DNA of 64,000 nt from Fallopia convolvulus. Its lineage: Eukaryota; Streptophyta; Magnoliopsida; Caryophyllales; Polygonaceae. The notes beneath the pieces are model-generated. The model was not told where the DNA came from, searched no databases, and saw nothing but the letters and a program-made list of their open reading frames with translations. Location of the stretch: assembly GCA_964016875.1 (NCBI GenBank), contig OZ024722.1, positions 17,862,576-17,926,575 on the forward strand. Reading direction: 5' to 3'. Shown here piece by piece: positions 20,202-31,128 of this stretch (position 1 is its first letter; each line of letters starts with the position of its first letter). A program made the position numbers and the translations under genes.

Positions 20202-21065
20202 TAAGTTCTCCATCATATGATTCCTCATGTAATGAATTAATATCTCATAAAGGTCTTAAGAAATAGATAATCATATCAATGACAAGAGATAATATGCATA
20301 AGGAGAGTAAATCACACAAGAAAAGAAGAGGGATTTTTTATGTTCTCCCCATAAGACCAAAAACAACTCACTAGGTAGCATTTTTTGTTGGATTCAAGTC
20401 ACTTCTACTTAAGATCATATGTGCTCAATTTCATCACATGCTAAATATCCACATAAAAATAATTTTTCAACATGATTCAAGCAAAGTTATCCAAACATGC
20501 TATGGAATTACATGATCAAGCAAGTTAAAGCATATCATAGGACATCTAAGTGGACCATTATCAATCTTAAAAACACAAACAAAGACACAAAAACTGAGTT
20601 TCCTTTTCCCCCACCCCATACTTAAACCAAACAGTGTCATAACTGTTTAAAACACAAAAAGATAAAGAGGAAAAGAAAAGGGAACTCACAAAATAAAATT
20701 GAAGCTGCTTGAAACCATTGATCACTGAGGAGTTTTGAATTTTTCGAATTTCTATAGAGGTCGGTACCGACCTTGTGAGGTCGTTACCGAGCTTGTTGTA
20801 CTGCCACCGAATTTCTTTCGTTGTTCCTGCACCGAGTTTCATTGAATTGTTTTTTCTTTAATGTAGCCCTTTATCTTCTTCTTTTTGTACCTGAGTCACT
20901 TTAGAAAAACTTCTATCCCTACTACACTACTCTAACCTAAAAACAAGTCAAAAGAAAGCTAGCAAAAAGATCTAAGAAAGAAAAATTAAAATCGGAAACA
21001 AAAAGCGGGTTGCCTTCCGTAAGCGCTATTTTTAATGTCGTTAGCCCGGCGAACTTTCCTTGGCT
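20202..21065 (-). other. Athila-1 3' untranslated region, right part
   Basis: On the minus strand this corresponds to the post-pol region of the relatives. It contains the conserved block at about 21004-21040 and an AAGTATGGGGTGGGGGAAAA tract near 20610. No trace of the env-like ORF remains between them, so that ORF has been deleted. Near-palindromes lie at 20761 and 20781. Confidence 0.7.
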
Positions 21066-23983
21066 CTAAGGTGGCTTCTCTCCAGCTTTGTAGGGATCAT
21101 GAGAAACCCCATACTTAGCCGAAACACCATCAAAGCTTCTTTCTAAGAGATGTTGTCCTCTATCATCAACAAGAATGCTTGGAAGTCCTACATAAGGGTT
21201 AGAAAAATCCGAAAGCCAAGGGTTTTTCGACTCCTTCGTAGTATGCATAGTAGGAAGTAATGTAGAAAAAGGATGAGGGAAAGGATCATGACCAGAATCA
21301 AACAAATCAGCATAAGAAGATTCACCTTTGTCTCTTAGAAAGGTGCTCGTCAATGAGGCTATGTGGGTTGTTACCGACCTACCTAGGTCAGGGAGTGCCT
21401 TGGTATCGTGCCTGAATCCATCTCCAGCATCGTACTCCTTCAGGAATGGGTTGTTACCCACCCATGGGGGTTGGTAAGTTCCTCGATAGGTGTGAATTCC
21501 TTGCACTGTCTTGTACTTAGAGAAGGATCGGTACCGACCCATGGTGGGTCGGTAGGCTCTTCACTACTACAACTAGCAACCTCATTCACGTCCGGATTGA
21601 AGTAAAACTCGACCTTCTCTTCTACAATGTCGAATGTGAGAAGGCCCTTCCTAATATCAAATTGTACCCCTGCGGTGGCTAAAAATGGTCTTCCAAGAAT
21701 GATTGGCACCACAGGGTCTTCTGGCATGTCTAGAACAATGAAGTCGTTGGGAACAAAAAAATTTCCAACTTGGATAGGGACATCCTCAATGACTCTTGTT
21801 GCCTTGACACAAGATCCATCCGCCATATACAACCTCATATTGATGTGTTCCAGCGATCCCATATTGGCCTTCGACCAAATAGATAGAGTTAGGAGGCTGG
21901 CACTGTCACCTAGGTCACAAAAAGCATTAAAACGGTGAGTTCCAATACCAATGGTAATAGCAAACTCACATGGATCAGCTAGCTTTTTTGGGAGCTTTAA
22001 GGATCGTACTTCATTTGTCAGCTTCGATATGGACCTTTTCCTGCTTAAGATTTCTTTTAAAAATTTCTTGTATGCATGTATTTCATTAAGGGCTTCAATA
22101 AATGGTATAGAGATGTTCAAGCCTTGGAGAATTTTAACAAAGCATCTAAACTTTCCTTCCGTGACATCATTAGCCTTCTTAATCGAGAAAGGAAGAGTTT
22201 TAGATGGACTTGGAGTAGAAAGAGGGCCGGATCGAGGCTCTACTGAGTTGACAAGAGGGTCGACTGGTACTGGAGAAGGGTCGGTACTGACCTTGGGGGG
22301 GTGGTCGGTAACGAGATCAGAGTTTGGTTCAGAAGACTTACCTGGCTTGGAGGGCTCGGTATCGACCTATGTGAGGTCGGTAACGACAAGTTGAGCCTCG
22401 ATATCGACCCTGTTGGGGTCGGTCACGAGCTTGACTAGGGTATCATCTTCATCACTGTGCTCTTTTTCTTTGGGCTCAGTTCGATACAACAACTCCTTCC
22501 CGCTCCTCAGATGTATGGCTGCTATTTATCCTCTAGGGTTTTCCTCGGGGCGGCCCGGGAGTTGCCCTTGAGGTCTTGGAATCTGTGCAGCTAGGTTACC
22601 TAATTTGGAATTGACGCTCTTTCTCCATGTATCTAACTCTCCCAATTGGGCATGTACACCTTTCATTTGATTATTTAGGTTAGCCTGGACTCCATTAATC
22701 TCGTTTTTCACTCCATTGATCCCTTCATGAAGTCCATTCACCCATGATGGCGTCTCTTGATAGCCCGGAGGTCTATAAGGTGGAACCTTTTGATCTTGTT
22801 GAGGAGTTTGGCTCCGTCCATATGCATGATTGCCCCAGGTAGGATGATTGTTATTCCTCCTTGCATAAAAAGTATTACCTTGGTTCCTATATGGACCCCT
22901 CATGTAGTTAGCTTCTTCATATGCCTCAAAAACACGAATCTGTTGCAAGTTAGTGCATGCGGAAGTAGCATGGGCTTCAGACCCGCATTCTTGACAAGAT
23001 GGAGATGATTTAAGAAAACTTACCTTCTTTTTCAGACGATTGATCTCATCTTGCAAGAACCGGTGCTTCACTTCGGGGTCTATCTCGTCCCTATTTGGAT
23101 TATAGAGCCTTCGTTGGGGCTGTTGGGCATGCTGCATTCCATACATTGCGTCGTAGTTGGTCAACTTGTCAAGCAATGCCCACACCTCATCGGGATCCAT
23201 CTCTATGAAACCGCAAGCAGTGTGCAGGTTGACGTGGTTCTTCATTTCAACATTTATCCCTTGGAAGAAGGTTTCTTGGAGTACATATTGTGGTTGCCCA
23301 TGGGTAGGGCACTGTCTAAGCATCTCCTTAAATCTCTCCCATGTCTCCACAAAGGTCGCATTAGGCAGCTGGTGGTAGGAGGTGATGCGTTTCCTTAACT
23401 CTGTAGTTTTGGTAGGAGGGAAGAACTTTGTCATGAACAAGTCATGCAGAGTTTTCCACTTCTTTATTGACTTGGGAGGTAGGCTCTCTAAACAGCTCAG
23501 GGCCTTTCCTGTAAGAGACCACTTGAAGGCTTTCAACAAAACATATTCTAAAGAGACACCGTTAGCAGCAATAATGTCACATAAATCAAAGAAATTTCGA
23601 ATATGTTCTATAGGGCACTCAGTGGGTTTTCCCTCAAACCGAGACCTTTTGATCTAGGATATGAATTGAGGTTTGATCTCAAAAGCTTTCTCTATTTATG
23701 GGAGAACTATTGTAGATTCTGGCACCCTCAGTTCTCGGTGTATATATTGTTTGGCATTCTTTGGGAAGGCATTTAATTGTTCCCGTAACTGAGCAGTATG
23801 TTCCTTTTCACGATCTGTTTCAGCTTGGAGCCGCTCCATCTCTACTCGGAGGTCGGCCATCTGTTGTTCCATCTCTTCAGCGGTTGCCATTGCTTTATTT
23901 TCTCGTAATCTGCGGTGGAAGGATCGCTAGGGTTTAGAGTCTACTACTGGATTAGAGACAACACGACTTCCTTTAGTTGTCAT
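21066..23983 (-). pseudogene. Athila-1 gag-protease with RT, RNase H and most of integrase deleted
   Basis: Minus-strand gag starts at the ATG at 23983 and has at least three in-frame stops (near 23935, 23695 and 23657). The knuckle CQECGSEAHATSAC is intact (C-X2-C-X4-H-X4-C). Protease has CDLGDSASLLTLSIW near 22050, with GDS for the usual GAS. After protease the frame shifts. A 158-residue frame (21542-21066) then joins a KNPWLSDFSN stretch (RNase H-integrase linker) to a VDDRGQHLLERSF stretch (integrase core) with nothing between. RT, RNase H and the integrase zinc finger are absent. This is a gag-bearing defective element. Confidence 0.88.
22336..22428 (-). repeat. Four-site 21-bp phased module in Athila-1 gag-protease linker
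   Basis: Units at 22419, 22398, 22377 and 22356 are spaced exactly 21 bp. Reading on the minus strand they are followed by GCCAG|GTAAGTCTTCTGAACC (donor at 22336-22344). This is the same layout as 9187-9276 in Athila-2 and 39008-39097 in Athila-3. Confidence 0.85.
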
Positions 23984-24307
23984 ACACTAGAAGCAAAAAC
24001 AAAAACAAAAACGAAATCAAAAGCTAAACGGGTTCTCAAAGGAGGGTCGGTACCGAGGCCCAGAGGGTCGGTAACGAGCCTGTAGTAATCCGGTAAACAA
24101 AAACTGAAAAGCAAAAAACTAAGTTCTGTCGACAAGGTCGGTACTGTGTAAGGATCATTACCGACTCGATAGTGATGCTTAAAAAACAGAAGAAAGAAGA
24201 AAATCTAAGTTTGCCGACAGGGACGGTACCGACCCTAGGGGGTCGTTACCGACTCGACAATGTCCCGAAAAACGTTAAAAGAACAAAACTTAGCACTATT
24301 GAAATCT

Positions 24308-24325
24308 CCCCGACAACGGCGCCAA
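24308..24325 (-). other. Primer binding site, tRNA-Asp type (Athila-1)
   Basis: On the minus strand TGGCGCCGTTGTCGGGGA follows the 5' LTR after three bases. It has one change from the Athila-2 site. Confidence 0.85.
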
Positions 24326-24327
24326 TT

Positions 24328-25359
24328 TGTTGAGAGGGTTTCTTGACAACAAATAAATTTATAATCAAGACCGCGCTGAGTACAGGGGAATCAGGTTCGT
24401 CCACGGGAGAAAGTCAGTATCATGTTCTGTTCTTACTTAGAGCACAAGTAAGAGAGAAAGTTTAGATTTTTAAATCAAAAGAGAGAAATTCTAAATTTAA
24501 GTTATCCCCACAACAACAATTATGCATACATATGCCAATGAAACAAATAGATCATGCTTTTATCATATAAATTTTAACTTTCGTTATCCTAAGCAAGTAA
24601 ATCAACTAACTTTCGTTCAATCAAATAACTTACTATCTATCTCTTCTCCTTCAACTAGGATTGATCCGCTTTCGCTTCAAAACCCGAAATTGACTATTCT
24701 AATTCAAGGTGCTACACAAGAGTATTTATAGAGAAAACTAATCTATCTAAAGCTATCTATAAGGAAATAAATCTCTAAAAGATATATTCCTTAAAACTAT
24801 CTAAAGACATAAAAGATAGGATAAAAGTGCATTAAATGCGCCGACTCTGCTGCTCCTACCGACACGAGACCCTCGGTATCCTGAATTTCTTCACTTCTCT
24901 TCTTTTGCTGAGAGCCTCATTACCGACCCTGAACACCTCAGTAACGACCCATCCAGCCTCGGTATCGACCCTCATAGGGTTGTTATCGACCCTGTTCAGC
25001 ATTGAAAGCAGGCTTGTAACTGAGAGTAAAACTTTGGTATAGGGTTCGCTACACCTTGTTTTTCCTTGATTCTTTCTCCTTAGGCTCGGTAACGGGTCTC
25101 TAAACTCCTCTCATGGCTTGAACTTGATCTTCAATGTCTCTCTTGAGTGCTATCTTTAAGTGCTTTCCTTCTTTCTTCAAAATATGCTCCAAAATAGCTC
25201 CAAAACCAATAAAAACACCACCAAAGCTTAGATAGACTCCATATCTTAAGAATATACAAAAACCTACACAAACGACTCAAAACAAAACACAAAACTAAAG
25301 AAAAAAACTCAAACACACAAAAACACACCCTAAAAAGACGACTAAAAAGCTGGATATCA
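24328..25359 (-). repeat. Athila-1 5' LTR (1032 bp, internally deleted)
   Basis: Same termini as 3209-4583. It lacks the 350 bp equivalent to 3594-3943. In the full copy that segment lies between two AAGGT repeats (3589-3593 and 3939-3943), and one AAGGT remains at 24706-24710. The four-site phased array is kept at 24917, 24938, 24959 and 24980. Confidence 0.92.
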
Positions 25360-25364
25360 GAAGG
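25360..25364. repeat. Target site duplication GAAGG (right) of Athila-1
   Basis: GAAGG matches 3204-3208. Confidence 0.92.
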
Positions 25365-26010
25365 TTGCGTCGCGCGCAGCAAGGCTGGCGGTTCCCGACC
25401 ATAAAGAGCCTGAAAAGGTGACATGTGCAAAACTTCATGAAATGTGCAAGTCAATGCTAATTCAGCCTATGGAAAAAAATCGACCCAACACTTCGGTCAT
25501 CCTTGTGTGAATGCGCGAAAGTATTGTTCCAAGCTCCTGTTCTTAACCTCCGTCTGACCATCCGTCTGAGGGTGGTATGCCGAACTATGGCGTAGGGTTG
25601 TACCACTCAAGTGATGCAACTCCTTCCAAAAGGAACTCGTGAAAATCAGATCCTTGTCAGATAAAATGAATGCCGGTATGTCGTGATGCTTCACCACATT
25701 CTCCATAAACAACGACGCGACCTTGGTAGCGTCATAATGTGCACCCAAGGTGCCGAAATGGGCATACTTGGAAAGGCGATCTACCACCACTAGAATCGTT
25801 GTGAAACTCCGGGAAGGTGGGAGACCTGTAATAAAATCCGTGGACACTTCATCCCATACTTTATGCAGTACCGGAAGAGGTTGTAAAAGACCCGCAGGCT
25901 TCTTGGTAATATACTTTGGGGATTGGCAAATAAGACAAGAGTCCACAAATCACTTAACATCACCACGCATCCCGGGCCAAAAGAATACCTCGGGCACCCT
26001 ACGAAACAAG
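25365..26010 (-). pseudogene. Integrase zinc finger and core of chromovirus element A
   Basis: Minus-strand sequence shows a WPGMRGDVK segment with an in-frame stop, then DSCLICQSPKY (the CxxC of the zinc finger). The core follows: DEVSTDFITGLPPSR (first Asp), ILSDKDLIFTSSFWKEL (second Asp) and AYHPQTDGQTEVKNR (Glu). The frame then runs through SPFQALYGREPPALLR and is cut by Athila-1. It continues at 3203. The D, D and E residues are preserved, although the polyprotein is broken elsewhere. Confidence 0.85.
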
Positions 26011-26255
26011 AGATCCACCCAAGGGTGATCGACGCTTCGGATGAGGTTATTGGTGACGTTCTATTACAAGAGGAACAATTGATTGCCTTCTTCAGCAAGA
26101 CACTAGGCCCACGCTGCTGTGTCTCCTCCGCATATCACAAAGAGCTCTTCGCCTTTATTTTCCGATGTACAAAAATGACATCAGTATTTATTGGGTCAAG
26201 AATTCATTATCCGATCGGATCAGAAAAGTCTCAAGGAGCAACCGGACCAAGAGCT
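26011..26255 (+). pseudogene. Inverted RNase H fragment of a chromovirus
   Basis: On the plus strand the translation reads VIDASDEVIGDVLLQEEQ and LIAFFSKTLGP, then YHKELFAF, then (in another frame) SDQKSLKEQPDQE. These are successive RNase H blocks of Ty3/gypsy pol. They run opposite to the adjacent integrase and LTR, so an inversion or foreign fragment joins at about 26010 and 26255. Confidence 0.8.
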
Positions 26256-26299
26256 TGATACCCAAACTATAAGTAACCAGGAAGGAAGAGGTCGTCGGG

Positions 26300-26593
26300 C
26301 TGGAGGGAGAGTGACGAAGGGAAAGGAGGGAGAATAGACAAAATTAGGGAAAACTATTTTCTTCGATAATGGTAAAAGAATTATAATAAGGTATTTATAC
26401 TAAGCCCTAACTGTTCAAATAAAGCGTCGAGGAAAAGAACCGTAACGAAAACCCGAGAAGAAGTTTATAATACTCTGTTTAAAAAATTACATTAATCAAA
26501 ATACTATAAAATTAATCCCTAAACCTAATCAGAAGACGACCCACACGAACGGGTCGACCCGCTGTTGTGATCGACTCGGGTTGAGGTGTATCA
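26300..26593 (-). repeat. Second copy of the chromovirus-like LTR
   Basis: Similar along its length to 2365-2660. On the minus strand it starts TGATACACCTCAACCC. A TATA-like TATAAATAC lies at about 26393-26401 (minus). No polypurine tract precedes it, so it is the outer (5') LTR of element A. The expected PBS and gag are replaced by the inverted RNase H fragment. Confidence 0.65.
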
Positions 26594-27174
26594 TAAGGCA
26601 AGTGACAAAGTTTACGTTATTGATGCCAGTATGGTCACTTTTGCTTGTGTGAGAAATCACGTGATCGAATATTCATCTGAACAAGAAGTTTTTCATGGAA
26701 GATTATCTTATGTTTCATGCAAAAAATTTGCTCCATCTATATTACATCTTAGTCTTTATTTGATTACTCATTCATGAATATAATTTACTAAATAGCCACA
26801 AAAAAATAAAGGAACTCAGGATCGATTTTTCTAACCTAGGTCTTTAGGGCATAAAATTAGCATACTAATTCAAGGAATTTATATATATAAAAGACGCAAG
26901 GAATAAGGCCACCACGTTGCGCCACCTAGGATTTTGCTATGTACTGTTCCCACGCTATGCCACCTAGGATTTCGCAACATAGGATTTTCTATTTTAAGAA
27001 TTTATATATGTTGATATTATTTTAGGATAAATAGAAATATGATAAATTAATCCAAGAAAGATTCTATATAAATAAAGATGTTATCTATTATGTATTAGGA
27101 ACTAGGATAGATCTAAAAGACTTTATCTAAATTAAAATAAATTATAGAACATTAGATATTATTATATTGAATGG
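26594..27174. other. Unassigned AT-rich stretch
   Basis: A 63-residue plus-strand frame at 26586-26777 resembles nothing I recognise and is probably chance. GCCACCTAGGATTT occurs twice (about 26919 and 26959). No LTR, TIR or gene signal was found. It may be the original target of the chromovirus or a decayed element. Confidence 0.4.
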
Positions 27175-28893
27175 GGATCGATCAAATGAGAATTGCTCTT
27201 ATCCTATAAAATGAGAACAAATCTCAGCCTTTGATTTTGTGAGATTAAGGGCTTAGATGGTGCCACACGCTTCCCCTTTTTTAAAGTTGGAGGGTTGTTT
27301 TTGTCATTTTACTGTATTTTATATTAAATTTTAACTTGCATCCCAATTTTCTATTGTACGTATTTTCGTTCTATGTCGACTTTGTGTGTGCTCTTCGATC
27401 TCACTTATGCTCTTCAATCTCCAATGTGCTCTTGATCTCCCTTGCGCTCTTGATTAAAATTCTCCTTCAATCCTCTCTTTATTAATGGAATTAGGAACGA
27501 TTTTTTTTTATTTAGGTTTTTCAATCTATGTTCATGGGGTTTCATGGATTTAGGTATGATTTTTTCATCTTTGTTTATGGATTATGGTGAACTGATCAAT
27601 AGAATTGATAGAGATTACAAAATAAAGATTTATTTGAATTGTAATTTGAAGGATTTGATTAGAAATAGAGGTTGATTTTGTATGCTTGCTTGATTGCCCA
27701 CCAAGTGTTTGATAAAATGTCTGAACCTTTTTTTTCCCCTAAAAACCCAAAATCTTGCTTGATTGCTTGAATTTTGGATTAACTTATGGCTATTAGTTGT
27801 TTGTTGCGCATTCATGAGCCGAATTTTGTTGATAAACCGTACTCTTTAATGAATTCCCTTTTTGTTTTTTACATGAACCGCATTGTGATTTTCAATGCAC
27901 CTTATAGTGTAATATTATGAACCATAATGACAATATTTGTGAACCAAAAGAAAAAAAAAATTCACATTTTTATTGTCCATTATGTGTTTCATGTTGCTTA
28001 TAAATTAGCTTAATTTTTTTTCTTTTTTTTTATTGTAGGTCATTCATCAAGTTCCGGTCATCCCACCTTGACTCATTCGGATAATTAATGATGCTAGTAT
28101 TAATAGAGTTTCATAGAAGAGTCTAGATAATGATGAGAATATTGATGGAGTTCCATTGGATGATCGTGATGAAACTAGTGATGGCTACATTCTTCACTTA
28201 TCATAACATTATTCTTATTTCATTCTCAAGATTAAACATTGAAGTTCTAGTTCTCTATTTGTCTTTTTAGTAGTTGTTATCTGTTTTGGGGATTAAGTTG
28301 TCTGTTTTTAATGTTACTTTGTGTTTAACAAAACACTTTGCTACATTGTAATAGCTTTTAAGGTTGTTTTAGACTTTACATTGAACCCAATGAGCTGAAT
28401 GCCTTCTTTACAAATTTTATGCATTTTCTGTTAAATGAACTGATTATTTAAAATTCATGCACCTTCATGTTAAACACTATGAACCTTCATATTGAACACT
28501 ATGAACCGCACAAAACAGATTTCAAAGTCTAAAATGTTTTTACCCATCTCTGTAAAATACACAACTTAAGTTAATGTGACAGATTATGCCATTTATATCA
28601 TCGAGCAAAAACCATTAGATATTCATTTTATTTGTCAGTGAGATGAGATAATGAAATGTTGACACATGTAAAATGTTATTGAAAAAATGTTTAATCAATT
28701 AAGCAAAATGAGTCTATACATTCAACAAAATGCACCATATGCAACAAACAATCAAGGATCAATCTTTTATATTGTTTTCTCAAAATGGACCATTTCCATT
28801 CTGCAGAACATCTGTAGTGATTTCTACTACTTCCAATTAACTATTTTAATAACAATGTAATTTAAAACCATAGTTAGTATTCAATCAATCTAC
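27175..28893. other. MULE-2 left interior, non-coding
   Basis: AT-rich with no credible long frame. ATGAACC-type motifs recur at about 27873, 27916, 28473 and 28500. A polypyrimidine run ending TTGTAG at about 28035 could be an old splice acceptor. It precedes an acidic frame containing an NDENIDGVPLDDRDETSDGY stretch, which I cannot assign. Confidence 0.45.
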
Positions 28894-28898
28894 AAGTA
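28894..28898. repeat. Target site duplication AAGTA (left) of the gag-only element
   Basis: AAGTA at 28894-28898 and again at 32841-32845, flanking the LTR ends. Confidence 0.92.
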
Positions 28899-29716
28899 TG
28901 ATGAAGGATCTTGATGTTGTAAGCGGTGCAAGGCAATCCGAGGAAGACCCGAGCAATCTTGAAGGAGGAACTTCTATTCTGGCTTCACGAGGCCAGATCT
29001 CCCTCGTCCGGACTCGGAATTGGGTGATTCTAACTCCCAGAGTTAGATATATGAGTCTTCTTTAATACCTAAAAATTTGAGATCAAAATCTTTTGTGGCT
29101 ATAAAGTTATGCCAGTTTTACTCAGGTGTTGCAGAATCCACCGAGAAGAGATTTCGACTTGTGTTGATGGTGTTTTTGAAGGGGATTATGGATCCGAGTT
29201 TGATGGAGGAGGAGATGGTGATGTTGCAGATTAAAAATGATGGGAAAGTTGATGGTGATGGTGAATTGAGGATTGGATATGGACAAGCAAAACTCAAGGA
29301 TATGACTCACCTTGAATCTAACTTGAACTAGGAGGCTCGGGCTAGGATGTGACTCACCTAGATCGAATCTCCAGGCTTGGATCGATATGACTCACGATCC
29401 ACAAGATCTAAGCTGAAAATTGAAAGAAAAAACAAAGGATAAACGTGCTTAAGAGGAGACAAAAGATTGGGATGTGTTCATCAATTCTTGTCTGCCAAAA
29501 AACTAGAGCCCGAGTGGCTTATAAAGAAAGACCTAAGGGCAAAACTGACATTTGCCTTAGGAAAAGTTTAACAAATAACAAAATAGACACAAAAATCTCC
29601 AAATGTCATAAAACACTCTCACAATCCAAGCAATGAACCACACAAGTCATGGCCTTCTAACCAGACACGCACGCATCACTATTTCACGATGTGATGGCCT
29701 TAGCATAGTCACATCA
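28899..29716 (-). repeat. 3' LTR of gag-only element
   Basis: It begins TGATGAAGGATCTTG and ends AGTCACATCA. Three TGACTCA boxes (bZIP/GCN4-like) lie at 29303, 29350 and 29388. The part at about 29011-29160 is related to the coding segment at 29911-30055. Confidence 0.9.
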
Positions 29717-31128
29717 TCCTCCCTCCCTTCAAAAAGGATTCGTCCTCGAATCCGAGTGCACTTCCAAGTGAAAATCTCATGAACACCATAGCTTAGTGGC
29801 AAGTCTATCCCAAAAGTGTTAAAGTAGACACGTCTGTTCAAGGGGATCTCCTCGGTGATGCTGGGGACAGTTTTCAACTTGCACTTGTTTAGAGTCGTTC
29901 TCTGAGCTCCGAACTCCAAATTGAGTGATTCAAAGTCCCAGTTTGAGCTCAAGAAGTCTTCTTTATTTCCTCCAAATTTGAGCAGCATTAGACCGTTGAG
30001 TTGAAAGTTACACCATGTTTTCCAAGGTGGTGCAGATTGATCCGAGAAGAAGGTTTCACATTCCTTCAAAAGATGAGAGATGGGTGAGGGAAAATGACCT
30101 AATTCTTTATTAGAAAACAAAGATTCATGAAAGAGAAGTAGAAAGAAAATTTTACTCCCCTTGATGGTGTGAACAATTTCCTTTGGTTTGGAGAGTCGAA
30201 TAGTCTTCCCTTTCTCTTCTTTCTTGGTGGGATTCTCCTCATGATATAGGAAGGGTAAACTGGAGGGAACCATAGGGAAAGCATCCATCCATGGGGTAGC
30301 CAAAGAATGGATGGAGCTAGGAGTGATGGCAGGATGAAGCTTGATTTTAGGAGATAATTCCACAACTTCCTCCACTTTTTCCTTGGAATCAACCTTCTCT
30401 TCAATTTCTGTTGGAGGTTCATGATGTGGCTCTTTTGAAGTAGCTTCGTCCACGAATTTGGAGGTAAGGTTAACCACAACTTCTTGGATGAGAGGCTTCT
30501 CGATTGGTTTTGAAACATCCACCTTAGGTGAAGGTTCAAAGACTTGAGGTGGTGGAACCAAGCAAGATGAATGCTCCTTACCTCTCTCTTGGACTTTTTG
30601 TGGCTCCACACTCTTTGAAGGACAATAAGGTGGTTCTTCAAATGTGGCTTGTCCTCTAGGTGTTGGATACCAAGGCTCATTGGCGCCCCTCATGGAAGCT
30701 TGGTCTTGATGATGAAAATCCCAAGCTTGATAATGAAAATCCCATGCTCCATGTCCTACAACATTAATGTCGCAAGTAGAATATGAAGGGTAAAAAGGAT
30801 AAGCCTCAACATACACTTGTGGTACATACCTCTCCATGAGAGCTTGTTTGAGCTCTTGCCACGTACTAATGGGATGGTATCCTTTACGCCTCCTTCTCTC
30901 CTTGTGATCATACCACCAATTACAAGCCCCATGGATTAAGCGTTTAGTGGCATAAGTAACTTTCATATCTTCAAGATAGCTGCCATAATAGTCAAAAAAA
31001 TGATCGAGCTTGGAGATCCAAGCTAAAGCAAGCATTGGCATCGGATCGGCCGTCAAAATATGGAATATAAGACCTTTTAAAATGGAACTCCTCATAATAT
31101 GTACTTGTTCTTGACATCTTGCACACAC
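29647..31128 (-). CDS. Gag-like protein of TR-GAG-like element (493 aa)
   Basis: This is an uninterrupted minus-strand ORF. The N-terminal third looks like a Ty3/gypsy capsid domain: LAWISKLDHFFDYY, YATKRLIHGACNWWYDHKER and TWQELKQALMERYVP follow the usual order. A proline/glutamate-rich middle follows. The C-terminal third has an unusual conserved-looking block (NLEFGAQRTT, IPLNRRVYFNTFGIDLPLSY and FTWKCTRIRGRILFEGREDD). The last 23 or so residues are read from the 3' LTR. There is no zinc knuckle. An intact 493-codon frame in such decayed surroundings suggests youth or selection. A true start could lie a little downstream of 31128. Confidence 0.8.
   Translation of the reverse strand: MCARCQEQVHIMRSSILKGLIFHILTADPMPMLALAWISKLDHFFDYYGSYLEDMKVTYATKRLIHGACNWWYDHKERRRRKGYHPISTWQELKQALMERYVPQVYVEAYPFYPSYSTCDINVVGHGAWDFHYQAWDFHHQDQASMRGANEPWYPTPRGQATFEEPPYCPSKSVEPQKVQERGKEHSSCLVPPPQVFEPSPKVDVSKPIEKPLIQEVVVNLTSKFVDEATSKEPHHEPPTEIEEKVDSKEKVEEVVELSPKIKLHPAITPSSIHSLATPWMDAFPMVPSSLPFLYHEENPTKKEEKGKTIRLSKPKEIVHTIKGSKIFFLLLFHESLFSNKELGHFPSPISHLLKECETFFSDQSAPPWKTWCNFQLNGLMLLKFGGNKEDFLSSNWDFESLNLEFGAQRTTLNKCKLKTVPSITEEIPLNRRVYFNTFGIDLPLSYGVHEIFTWKCTRIRGRILFEGREDDVTMLRPSHREIVMRACLVRRP
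29717..29730 (-). other. Polypurine tract of gag-only element
   Basis: The minus strand reads GAAGGGAGGGAGGA, directly next to the 3' LTR. It is the expected plus-strand primer. Confidence 0.85.

Larger units (their letters stand above)
3209..25359 (-). mobile_element. Athila-1: Athila-type Ty3/gypsy deletion derivative
   Basis: The element has LTRs at 3209-4583 and 24328-25359, a PBS matching the tRNA-Asp type at 24308-24325 and target duplication GAAGG. It is on the minus strand. Gag and protease remain (23983 to about 21600). Reverse transcriptase, RNase H and most of integrase are missing. The env-like ORF seen in Athila-2 and Athila-3 is also missing. The 3' untranslated part is split by MULE-1 (5631-20191). 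Without nested insertions the element would be about 7.6 kb, short for an Athila, so it could only move using enzymes supplied by other copies. Confidence 0.9.

Noticed and set aside
26238..26262. Primer binding site resembling tRNA-Met (minus strand GGGTATCAAGCTCTTGG)
   Set aside because: The same bases encode a conserved RNase H block (SDQKSLKE...) on the plus strand, and the match to the tRNA is poor.
26586..26777. 63-residue plus-strand ORF as a host gene
   Set aside because: Short, no recognisable motif, begins inside the chromovirus LTR edge, and lies in AT-rich DNA.
29077..29636. Small plus-strand ORFs in the gag-only element LTR (29077-29331, 29445-29636)
   Set aside because: They are in LTR sequence, opposite to the element's sense strand, and are simply repeated in the second LTR at 32200-32760.
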